Shown here: positions 16,706 to 24,159 of the stretch, in pieces
How the letters are laid out: each line of letters starts with the position of its first letter
How positions within the stretch are numbered: position 1 is the first letter of the stretch
Source: Burkholderia stabilis
GTDB taxonomy: Bacteria; Pseudomonadota; Gammaproteobacteria; Burkholderiales; Burkholderiaceae
Direction of reading: 5' to 3'
DNA: 64,000 nucleotides
Assembly: GCF_001742165.1 (NCBI RefSeq)
Contig: NZ_CP016443.1
Location: 1,736,001 to 1,800,000 of the forward strand
Made by a program: the position numbers and the translations under genes
The notes under the pieces: model-generated
Told to the model about the DNA's origin: nothing
Database searches by the model: none
Seen by the model: only the letters and a program-made list of their open reading frames with translations

Positions 16706-17611
16706 TCACGCGCGCCCGATGCGCCGATGCGCGAGGCCGGCGAATGCGGCTGCCTCGCCCGGCGACAGATCGAACAAATCGCCCGTGAGATCGCGCTGAT
16801 GCTCGACCGCCGGCCGGCTGCGCAATCGCGCGCCATGCGCGGGCGCGACGTAGGCGGCCGCGGTTTCGATCGGCGGCACGTCGACGTCGAACAGATCGCG
16901 CGTGACGCCACGCACGGCATCCGTCGGCGAACGGCCGCGCAACCGCGCGACGAGTTCGACGAAACGATCGAAATCGCCCGCGCGCGTCGCCTTGTTCACT
17001 TCCGCGAGATCGCGCGCCTTCAGCACGCACGGCTGCGCGAGCCGCACGAAATACGGCGCCTCGAGCTCGACCGACAGCGCGAGCGGATAACTCTTGCCCG
17101 TTTGTTCCTTCGCACGACCGACGCAATCGACCACGGCCGCGCCCTGTGCGGCGCCAAGCGGTTTGCCCGTGCTCACGCTGCGCAGGTGGTCGGGAAACAC
17201 GCGCAGCTGCGTGCCGACCGTCAGCGCGGTGGATGACGCGCACACGAGCGCGTAGTGCTGCTCGCGGCGCCGGCCCGACGGCAGCGTCGAGCGGCTCGCG
17301 ATGAACGTGTGCGGCGGAAGCGGCCGCACCTGCCCGCTCGCATCGACCCACGCATTCCACAACAGCGCGTCCTTGCGCTCGCCCGCGCGCGGCCGCGACG
17401 CGACCGGCGAAAACAGCGCGAGCAGCGAGCCCGTGCGATGCGCGGCGACTTGCGCACTGCTGCCGAGCGGCTGGTTGATGCCCCACAGAAAACGCCCGCC
17501 CCCGAGCCGGCGCTCCCATTCCTTGCGGAGCACGACGGTCGGCAGTTCCTCGCCGGACTCGGTACCGATCTTGGTCCAGCAGAACGTGGGTGGGAGGTGT
17601 TTCAGTGTCAT
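16706..17611 (-). CDS. Orphan protein divergent from a small HTH protein
   Basis: A 301-residue protein that I do not recognise. The start at 17611 is chosen because the protein character begins at MTLKHLPPTFCWTK and a GAGAAAG site lies upstream; the frame stays open to 17830 but crosses the divergent promoter. The first 50 residues (FCWTKIGTESGEELP, then LRKEWERRLGGGRFLWGIN) have the look of a small PUA-like or nucleotide-modification-associated beta domain, which is a weak impression. The middle part has short beta-strands; the C-terminal third is helical with repeated LFD motifs (RDLFDVD, GDLFDLS). No signal peptide, so it is cytoplasmic. It shares a 69-bp divergent gap with the HTH gene. 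Confidence 0.65.
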   Translation of the reverse strand: MTLKHLPPTFCWTKIGTESGEELPTVVLRKEWERRLGGGRFLWGINQPLGSSAQVAAHRTGSLLALFSPVASRPRAGERKDALLWNAWVDASGQVRPLPPHTFIASRSTLPSGRRREQHYALVCASSTALTVGTQLRVFPDHLRSVSTGKPLGAAQGAAVVDCVGRAKEQTGKSYPLALSVELEAPYFVRLAQPCVLKARDLAEVNKATRAGDFDRFVELVARLRGRSPTDAVRGVTRDLFDVDVPPIETAAAYVAPAHGARLRSRPAVEHQRDLTGDLFDLSPGEAAAFAGLAHRRIGRA

Positions 17612-17676
17612 CAACTTTCTCGGGATACAGCTTCGCTGGTGACAGCAAGCCCATTCAACAGCCGTAACTGTATAGG

Positions 17677-17682
17677 TATAAT
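17677..17682 (+). promoter_or_regulatory. Consensus -10 box, possible leaderless start
   Basis: A perfect TATAAT at 17677-17682, with TTCAAC 17 bases upstream as a weak -35. Transcription would start about 17689, essentially at the ATG at 17690, and the alternative ATG 17681 would lie inside the promoter. This suggests a leaderless mRNA for the HTH gene. Confidence 0.55.
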
Positions 17683-17689
17683 GCATCGC

Positions 17690-18028
17690 ATGGAAGCCCC
17701 GGACCAAGATTTTCCCGTACAAGACCTGTTGCGCCGCCTGATGGCAGATACACGCTCGTCCAGCGAAATAGCGCGACTTTCCGGGGTCAGCCAGCCAACC
17801 GTGTCGCGCCTTCGGCTGTCGAACGGGCATCGACTGCGTCGCAGCGCGCCATTCAATAAGCTATGCAGTTTCTATGGCGTCGATACCGAACCGTCGCGCC
17901 GCCGTTATAACGATCTGCTGCGCGACGCGATCGTCGACGCGTGGGACGGCTCCGACGAGCACGGGCGCGCGCTGCTGGTGGTGATTCAGGGGTTGAAGGG
18001 GCTGCAGGCGAAGGCCGACGACGGGTAA
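17690..18028 (+). CDS. Small helix-turn-helix DNA-binding protein
   Basis: About 112 residues from ATG 17690 (115 from ATG 17681). The N-terminal half has a helix, then a clear HTH: SSEIARLSGVSQPTVSRLR, resembling Cro/resolvase recognition helices, followed by a basic stretch (NGHRLRRS). A helical C-terminal region may serve dimerisation. Because a perfect -10 box overlaps ATG 17681, the shorter start is preferred. It is divergent from the orphan 16706-17611 gene and may regulate it and itself. It could belong to a mobile-element or toxin-type control pair; that is inference. Confidence 0.65.
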   Translation: MEAPDQDFPVQDLLRRLMADTRSSSEIARLSGVSQPTVSRLRLSNGHRLRRSAPFNKLCSFYGVDTEPSRRRYNDLLRDAIVDAWDGSDEHGRALLVVIQGLKGLQAKADDG

Positions 18029-18251
18029 CGGTTGCGGGCGGTGCGGTGCCTGCGCGGTGCGACGGTGGGGATCGGGAGGAAAGAAAGGGTTTTCGTGAAA
18101 TTGCGCGGGGCTGCGCGACGCCCCTGAAGAAACGCCCGGTCGCAGCCAGGACGCCGATCAGCCGACACGAAAGCAGATGCCGTCGGCCTGCGACCACGCT
18201 CCACTCGGCACACGGTTGAAACCAACCAGAGCCCGCTTTGCGAGGCGCCTG

Positions 18252-19004
18252 CTATTCGCTTTCCAGCAACTTGTTCAGCATGCGCTTGGGGTCCATCAGA
18301 AAGGTACGCATGACCTGATAGTGCTCGGTCTCTTCGTATGCCACTTGCGACACACCGGCCGCGTCGAACTGAAATATCGATGCGTCGGGATAGGCCATCA
18401 GGATCGGCGAATGTGTCGCGATGAAAAATTGCGAATCATCCATGGCGAGATCGTGGATTCTGGCAAGGGCGGCGAGTTGCCGCTGCGGCGACAGGGCCGC
18501 CTCGGGCTCATCAAGCAAATAAAGTCCTTTGCCGCCGAACCGGTTCATCAACAGGGACATGAACGACTCGCCATGAGATTGCTCATGCAGCGAGTGACCG
18601 CCGTACGAATCGATGACCGGAGGCCCGAATGACGGCTCTGCATCGAGATGCTCGATCTCCGTGGCTACGTTGAAGAAGCTCTCTGCCCGCAGGAAGAATC
18701 CATCCCTGGGACGTCTCACGCCCTTGGCTATCCGCAGATAGCTCGCAAGATTCGAATGCGAGGCCCGTGTACCGAAGTTGAAGTTCTTTGTCCCGCCCTC
18801 CGGATTAAAGCCCATCGACACTGCGATTGCTTCAAGCAGCGTTGATTTGCCCGAGCCATTCTCACCGACGAAGAACGTCACCTTCGGGTGCGGCGTCAGG
18901 AAATCGAGCGACCGGACCGCGGCCAATGAAAACGGATAGCGATCGAAGGATTCGACCTTCTCTCGCTGGAGGGAAATGCGGCTGATGTACTGGGTAGAAA
19001 TCAT
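18252..19004 (-). CDS. RecF/SMC-like AAA family ATPase
   Basis: A 250-residue compact ATPase of the ABC-type AAA class. Walker A is GENGSGKST (residues 48-56), the signature-like HGESF lies at 144-148, Walker B is LYLLDEPEA (161-169) and the H-loop His198 is in ATHSP. It has no TOPRIM or nuclease domain, so it is not an OLD nuclease on its own, and there is no long coiled coil. Base composition is clearly lower in GC than most neighbours. It stands alone on the minus strand. Related small ATPases occur in defence islands and as stand-alone predicted ATPases; the role here is unknown. Confidence 0.85.
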   Translation of the reverse strand: MISTQYISRISLQREKVESFDRYPFSLAAVRSLDFLTPHPKVTFFVGENGSGKSTLLEAIAVSMGFNPEGGTKNFNFGTRASHSNLASYLRIAKGVRRPRDGFFLRAESFFNVATEIEHLDAEPSFGPPVIDSYGGHSLHEQSHGESFMSLLMNRFGGKGLYLLDEPEAALSPQRQLAALARIHDLAMDDSQFFIATHSPILMAYPDASIFQFDAAGVSQVAYEETEHYQVMRTFLMDPKRMLNKLLESE

Positions 19005-19032
19005 CGCGGCGGCTCTTGGGCGGTTTCACCTC

Positions 19033-19060
19033 ATTTTAGAGCGGACGATACGGCACGAAA
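19033..19060 (-). promoter_or_regulatory. Candidate promoter for the AAA ATPase gene
   Basis: On the minus strand TAAAAT (19033-19038) lies 16 bases from TTTCGT (19055-19060), which matches only the first two -35 bases. Transcription would begin near 19026, about 22 bases before ATG 19004. Confidence 0.4.
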
Positions 19061-19162
19061 GGCGGGCCTGAAGATGCGATTGCGTGTCGCCGGGCTTCGA
19101 CGATCGGTGCAATCACCGCTTCAGGGCAGCAGCTGGAAGCAATCGGCCGTGGACGGCTTCGG

Positions 19163-19966
19163 TCAGGGCTTCACATCCCCTTGGCTGGAGCCCATGCTCG
19201 CAGCAATGCGGCCTTGTGCGGTGACAAGCTGGTCATCCGTGGTCGCCACCAGCCACAGGCGTGCCTGCTCCTCGATCTGGCGATTGTGGTCCTTCAACGG
19301 GCCCATCGTGGCAGCGGCCTTCCAGACCACCGGGCCGACTCGGCTTTTCCTGCCCGACGGCGCGCCTACCAGCAGGCAGTAGGGTCCCAGCGGAAGCGAT
19401 ACAAACGGAAGTGCCGGACTGGTGCGCACGCGCCAGTCGACGAAGGGCGTGTCGCCGATCAGCAGCGGCATCGGCAAACCATGGAGCACACTGAAATCGT
19501 ACAGCGCCAGTTGCTCCCGCATGCCGACGTAAACACGCCGGATATCGGCGACAACCGCTGCGCGGATCTCGTCATCGAACATCGGCTCCTGCGCGTAGCG
19601 AGCAAATGCCTGTCGAGCTTCCCATTGATATGCGCTGCACAGGCCGATCTCCACGCAATCCTGGACTGCGCGCTGAACATCCGCTACGGAACCGGCTTCC
19701 TCTGGCTTACCCAACTGGGCAGCCCGCAAAAACCGCGCAAGCCCTGCCTCGTGGATCGCAGGACGATCCGCGGATGGATCGTCTTCAGCGCCGTTGCCAA
19801 GGGGCACGTAGACATATTCCTCGGCTGCGAAATGCGATTTCTTGCCGTCATCAAACTTGATTTCGCCATCAACGCAGTCCAGATAGCGAGTCCCGATTCG
19901 ACCATGCTCCCAAACCCAGTTTTTCAGGAGCGGACGGAGTGGATGCAGCCTGTCGTGATCGGTCAT
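19163..19966 (-). CDS. Hypothetical protein, DUF4238-like
   Basis: A 267-residue protein starting at 19966 after GGAGGA. There is no signal peptide. The second half has LLIGDTPFVDW followed some 15 residues later by LPFVSLPLGPYCLLVG, which resembles the DUF4238 pattern of a TSDNP-type strand then a beta-strand near the C-terminus; this is a low-certainty match. The first half mixes acidic and aromatic residues. TATACT (19986-19991, minus strand) is a good -10 just upstream. GC content is lower than the chromosome average, like its neighbours. Function unknown. Confidence 0.6.
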   Translation of the reverse strand: MTDHDRLHPLRPLLKNWVWEHGRIGTRYLDCVDGEIKFDDGKKSHFAAEEYVYVPLGNGAEDDPSADRPAIHEAGLARFLRAAQLGKPEEAGSVADVQRAVQDCVEIGLCSAYQWEARQAFARYAQEPMFDDEIRAAVVADIRRVYVGMREQLALYDFSVLHGLPMPLLIGDTPFVDWRVRTSPALPFVSLPLGPYCLLVGAPSGRKSRVGPVVWKAAATMGPLKDHNRQIEEQARLWLVATTDDQLVTAQGRIAASMGSSQGDVKP

Positions 19967-20247
19967 TGAATCCTCCAAGCTGCCCAGTATAGTTCCAAGT
20001 TGCCGATTGTTCCGTGGAGGATACGGCAATCGATCAAACCAATGGATCGGCTCTGTTCAATCAGCGAAACGGAGCGCTGCGCGCTCGGCGGCGACCGGTA
20101 CGACAGGTGACGCGCCCATGATGCATGGCGCACCTGCGCCTTATCTGACAAGGCTGAGCGCACAACGCTACGTCAAGACTACGCCCACCCTTTTGGGGAC
20201 GGGCCGTTGCCGACCCACAACGGACGTTGCTGCCGGGCAAGCTTGCG

Positions 20248-20538
20248 CTATGTTTCGGGCTGACCATCTGCATTCCAATACGTCCAGGCTCCAACCTCGG
20301 TTCCCCGATCATAGTTACCGGACGCAGCAATGCTGCCATTTGGATGGAAGTCCTTCCATGGACCATGTTCGACGCCATGGTCATAGTTTCCCTCGGAAAC
20401 TACGGTGCCATTCTCGCTATATGCGACAAAGAGGCCGTGCCTAATCCACCGACTGCCATCGGAAGTGAGGTACCGAGAGTAACGATATTTGACGTCACCG
20501 TTCTCGTAATAGATCTCCGCGATTTCCAAATCGGGCAT
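20248..20538 (-). CDS. MORN/YwqK-type repeat protein
   Basis: A 96-residue protein with about three MORN-like repeats of the YYENG-DVKYR, YSENGTVVSEGNYDHGVEHGPW and FHPNGSIAASGNYDRGTEVGAW type (the repeat core is G-x-W/F ... NG ... GNY ... G). It has no signal peptide. Such short proteins are annotated as YwqK-family antitoxins when paired with toxins, but I see no toxin gene next to it, so I keep the call structural. GC content is near 50 per cent, among the lowest in the window, pointing to acquisition. It may be a fragment of a longer repeat protein. Confidence 0.7.
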   Translation of the reverse strand: MPDLEIAEIYYENGDVKYRYSRYLTSDGSRWIRHGLFVAYSENGTVVSEGNYDHGVEHGPWKDFHPNGSIAASGNYDRGTEVGAWTYWNADGQPET

Positions 20539-20792
20539 GCTCTATTGTTCTCCGAGTTTTCCAGAATCCCAGTCCGAGTGTCTTGCCTGCGAAGCATATC
20601 AGTGACCGCTCCTGGCCGCCAACCGCCCCACGCGGTCAACCGGAATTGCCCCGCAACGACCTCCGCGAAGCAGACAACCGGCGCAACGGATCGGCAACCT
20701 CCGGAGCACTCATCCCCCACGGAATGTTCGCGAGAACGCGTTCGGCAGCCTGATAGCATAGAAGCTTCTTCTTCAATCTGGCCAACCTCAGC

Positions 20793-21413
20793 ATGACAAA
20801 ACCTGTCCGGCGATTTTCGATGATCCGTGAATTTCATCTGGCTGACTGGTTCACCCTCGGTAACGCGGTTTGCGGCACTGGCGCGCTCTTCTCGATCATC
20901 TCGTACATCGCATCCGGCGATAGGCTGCACATCTATTACTCGAGCGGCCTGATTCTCGGCGCGCTGGTGTTCGACATTCTGGACGGAAGAATTGCCCGCT
21001 GGCGGCAGAAATCGTCCGCGCTCGGCCGCGAACTCGATTCGCTCGCCGACGTGATTTCGTTCGGTGTTGCGCCCGCCATCATCGGTTACGGATGCGGCAT
21101 GCGAGGGTTGTACGACCGGTTGATCCTGGTGTATTTCGTGGCTTGCGGCGTGTCGAGACTTGCCCGCTATAACGTGACGGCGGAAGCGCTGTCGCAGGAG
21201 TCGGGAAAGGTGTCCTACTTCGAGGGCACGCCGATTCCGACATCGATCGTCCTTGTGTTGCTGCTGGCCGTTGCGGCGTGGTTCGACGCAATCGGCCCGA
21301 ACATGTGGCTTGGCCAAATCCGGATCTGGGGCGGCACGCTGCATCCGCTGACGCTGCTGTTCGCCTTGTCCGGGTCGCTGATGATCAGCCGTATCCGGGT
21401 GCCAAAGCCCTGA
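20793..21413 (+). CDS. pssA: CDP-diacylglycerol-serine O-phosphatidyltransferase-like enzyme
   Basis: A 206-residue membrane protein of the CDP-alcohol phosphatidyltransferase family. The catalytic motif is complete: Asp61-x2-Asp64-Gly-x2-Ala-Arg69-x8-Gly78-x3-Asp82-x3-Asp86. About six hydrophobic helices are predicted. Length and motif context fit PssA, which joins CDP-diacylglycerol and serine to make phosphatidylserine. Burkholderia normally carries a pssA elsewhere, so this lower-GC copy may be a second enzyme, and another alcohol acceptor is possible. ATG 20820 is an alternative start. The gene ends 17 bases before a truncated MBL gene remnant. Confidence 0.8.
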   Translation: MTKPVRRFSMIREFHLADWFTLGNAVCGTGALFSIISYIASGDRLHIYYSSGLILGALVFDILDGRIARWRQKSSALGRELDSLADVISFGVAPAIIGYGCGMRGLYDRLILVYFVACGVSRLARYNVTAEALSQESGKVSYFEGTPIPTSIVLVLLLAVAAWFDAIGPNMWLGQIRIWGGTLHPLTLLFALSGSLMISRIRVPKP

Positions 21414-21430
21414 CCGCGCGACCGGCATGA

Positions 21431-21667
21431 GCCCGACTCGTCTGGGGGGACATCGTGCATTTCCCGCACATCCAGATCGAGCGCCCGGACGTCTCGATTG
21501 CATTCGATCAGGACCAGTCCATTGCCGCCGCTACACGATCGCGGCTTCTGGACCAGGTCAGCTCGGAAGGGTTCCTGATCGCCGGCATGCATCTGGGGGA
21601 ACCCGGCTTCGCGCGCATCAAGCGAACGAAGGGGGGATACGGCCTGCTTTACGAAACTCACGCGTAA
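21431..21667 (+). pseudogene. 5'-truncated MBL-fold metallohydrolase remnant
   Basis: The reading frame from 21431 opens immediately with LVWGDIVHFPHIQ, then SIAFDQDQ, AAATRSRLLDQ, LIAGMHLGEPGFARI and GGYGLLYE, ending at a normal stop. This is the C-terminal third of a secreted-type metallo-beta-lactamase-fold hydrolase: the late metal-ligand Asp in WGD and the GMH motif are there. The N-terminal HxHxDH half is missing, because an in-frame stop (21428-21430) sits just upstream and pssA ends at 21413. GTG 21455 could start a 70-residue peptide, but it would not fold as an enzyme. I read this as a gene cut by recombination. Confidence 0.7.
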
Positions 21668-21708
21668 GGCCGCAAACGGCAGCAGTCGAAGCGACCGGTA
21701 CGCAGCGG

Positions 21709-24120
21709 CTACTGCTCGAGCCCCACCGCCAGCGGCCGCTGGTCGGCGCGCCCATGATCGTCGACCACGCGCACCGCATAGCTGCCGGCAGTCCGCGGCT
21801 GCCAGAACAGCGCCTCGCCCGGCGCGCTGCGGCCGACATACGCATCGTTGACGAACCAGTACAGCGCATGCGCGCTCGCATCGGCCGTCGCATTGAACGC
21901 GATGCGCGTATCGTCGGCGCTTTTCACGCGCATCGCATACGTGCTGCCGCGCAGCGGCGACGTGATGCGCGGCGGATCGCCTTCTACCTGCCCCGCGTCG
22001 CGGCATTCCGCGTTCTGCGGCGGCCGGCGGCGCGGAATGCCGGCCTGCGCGAACACCTGCTGCAGGTCCGACGGCCAGAATTCGAAGATTTCCGTATGCA
22101 TGCGCTTGCCGTCGTAGAGCGGGCACGCAGCCCTCCCCGTCGCATCGTCGATCACGACGGGCCGGTGCACGGTGCTCACGCGGATCGGCGAGGTACCCGG
22201 AATGAACCACGTCCAGCCCTGCTGCGGGCACCATTCGTTCGGCAGGTCGCCACTGGCAAGGCAGATCCGCACGCGCTTCAGGTGCGGCGGCACCACGCGC
22301 GGCGGCTCGACGATCGTGCGCTCGGCGTTCAGCGCATCGATCACCTGGAAGAACAGCGGCGCCGCCGCGTCGACGCCGACGAAAGCCGTGTTGGTCGAAT
22401 TGTCGAAGTTGCCGACCCACACCACCAGCACGTACGGGCCGAACACGCCGGCCGTCCACGCGTCGCGGAACGACCATGACGTGCCGGTCTTCCAGTAGAC
22501 GGGCACGCTCGACGGCTGCGCGCCGCTCGTCTCGTCGGGACGCAGGTGCTGGCGCAGCATGTCCATCGTCATGTAGCTCGACTCGGCGCTCAACAGGCGA
22601 CGGCCGGGCGCGACCGGTTCGTCCGCGCGCAGCCGCAGCGGCCGGAACGCGCCGCGATTCGCGAGCATCGCGTAGAGCGCGGCGAGATCCTGCATCGTCA
22701 CTTCGCCGCCGCCGAGTACGAGCGCGAGCCCGTAATGCTGCGCGCTTGCGAGCTTGCGCACGCCGGCTTCCTGCAGGAACCGGTAGAGATCGGGCGACTT
22801 GAGCTGCGACGCGACCCACACGGCCGGCACGTTGCGGCTGCGGTTCAGCGCATCGGTCGCGGTGATCGGCCCGAGGAAATGGCCGTCGAAATTCTCCGGC
22901 GCATACGGGCCGAACGCGGTCGGCACGTCGCGCAGCACGGTCTGCGGATGCAGCACGCCCTGGTCGAAACCGAGCGCATAGATGAACGGCTTGAGCGTCG
23001 AACCCGGCGAGCGGCGCGCGAGCGTGCCGTTCACCTGCCCGTCGATCGAGCGGTCGAAGAAATTCGCGGAGCCGACCAGCGCCTTCACGCTCATGTCGCG
23101 CGTGTCGACGAGCAGCGCGGCCGCGTTGCGTACGCCGCGCGTATCGTTGCGCGCGACGTAACGCGCGATCTGCCGTTCGAGGGTGCGCTGCAGGTCGAGA
23201 TCGAGCGTCGTCTCGAGCCGTGCGCCGCCGTCGCTCATCTCATCTTCGTCGCCGGATTTCGTGCGCCATGCACGACGCGCGGCAAGCGCCTGATCGACCG
23301 CGTGCGGCGCATCGAACGGCAGCGCGGAGAGCGATCGCATCGCAAGCGGCAATGCGAACAGCGGCTTGAACGACGCATCGTGCGGATGGCGCGTCAGCCA
23401 GCGCGCATACAGCCGGTTGCGCGATGTGGTCAATGCACGGTTGATCTCGTCCTGCCCGCCGCGCACGCGTCGCGCCGGGTCCTGCGGAATCACCGCGAGC
23501 GCGAGCGCCTCGGGCAGCGTCAGCGCGTCGGGCATCCGGTCGAAATAGACGACGCTCGCGGTGCCCGCGCCTTCGACGTTGCGGCCGTACGGCGCATCGT
23601 TCAAATAGGCTTCGAGGATCTGTCGCTTCGAGTAGAAGAGCTCGAGCTGCAGCGCGCGCGCAACCTGTTCGAGCTTGCCGGCCGGCGTGCGCGTGTTCAG
23701 CCGCCACAACGAGCGTGCGAGCTGCATCGTCAGCGTCGAGCCGCCCTGCGGATTGCCGCCGCGCACGTACGTAATCCACGCGCCGCGTGCGAGCCCGTAC
23801 GGGTTGAAGCCCGGATGCCACCAGAACCAGCGGTCCTCGTGCAGCATCACGGCTTCGACGAGCTGCGGCGACATCCGGGCGAGCGGCACCCACAGCCGGT
23901 AGCGGTCGTCCTTCGCGAGCGTGAGCCGCAGCAGCCGGCCCTGCGCGTCGACGACCGCGACCGACGACGGCTTCCAGTCGCGCAGCGGCGGGTGCGGCCA
24001 CAGCCGGCACGCGACCAGCGCACCGAACACCAGCAGCGCGCCGGCGATCCAGTTCTGCCAGCGATGCATCCAGCGGCCCGCACGCTGCAGCACGCGCCGG
24101 AACACGGTGGTGTCAGCCAC
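21709..24120 (-). CDS. pbpC: Penicillin-binding protein 1C
   Basis: An 803-residue bifunctional class A PBP. Order: a short cytoplasmic tail, a membrane anchor (about 23-40), a GT51 glycosyltransferase with Glu95 in LHEDRWF and the GGSTLTMQLAR motif, then the transpeptidase with Ser374 in SPGSTLKPF, an SRN triad motif and Lys544 in KTGTS. A C-terminal beta domain (about 715-800) with ITSPLRGSTYAM is the BiPBP_C domain that marks PbpC. It lies 39 bases after the alpha-2-macroglobulin gene, as in the yfhM-pbpC arrangement of other proteobacteria. It would repair peptidoglycan where macroglobulin traps attacking proteases. Confidence 0.93.
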   Translation of the reverse strand: MADTTVFRRVLQRAGRWMHRWQNWIAGALLVFGALVACRLWPHPPLRDWKPSSVAVVDAQGRLLRLTLAKDDRYRLWVPLARMSPQLVEAVMLHEDRWFWWHPGFNPYGLARGAWITYVRGGNPQGGSTLTMQLARSLWRLNTRTPAGKLEQVARALQLELFYSKRQILEAYLNDAPYGRNVEGAGTASVVYFDRMPDALTLPEALALAVIPQDPARRVRGGQDEINRALTTSRNRLYARWLTRHPHDASFKPLFALPLAMRSLSALPFDAPHAVDQALAARRAWRTKSGDEDEMSDGGARLETTLDLDLQRTLERQIARYVARNDTRGVRNAAALLVDTRDMSVKALVGSANFFDRSIDGQVNGTLARRSPGSTLKPFIYALGFDQGVLHPQTVLRDVPTAFGPYAPENFDGHFLGPITATDALNRSRNVPAVWVASQLKSPDLYRFLQEAGVRKLASAQHYGLALVLGGGEVTMQDLAALYAMLANRGAFRPLRLRADEPVAPGRRLLSAESSYMTMDMLRQHLRPDETSGAQPSSVPVYWKTGTSWSFRDAWTAGVFGPYVLVVWVGNFDNSTNTAFVGVDAAAPLFFQVIDALNAERTIVEPPRVVPPHLKRVRICLASGDLPNEWCPQQGWTWFIPGTSPIRVSTVHRPVVIDDATGRAACPLYDGKRMHTEIFEFWPSDLQQVFAQAGIPRRRPPQNAECRDAGQVEGDPPRITSPLRGSTYAMRVKSADDTRIAFNATADASAHALYWFVNDAYVGRSAPGEALFWQPRTAGSYAVRVVDDHGRADQRPLAVGLEQ

Positions 24121-24159
24121 GTGCGGGCGCTCCGGTCAAAGCGTGCGGCCCTCTCCCCG

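Noticed and set aside
18252-20538. A Septu-, OLD- or toxin-antitoxin-type defence system
   Set aside because: The ATPase has no HNH or TOPRIM partner, and the MORN-type protein has no adjacent toxin. Genes are separated by 158 and 281 bp and do not look like one operon.
21455-21667. A complete 70-residue small protein gene
   Set aside because: The homology-like sequence continues upstream of the GTG to 21431 and corresponds to only the C-terminal part of an MBL hydrolase.
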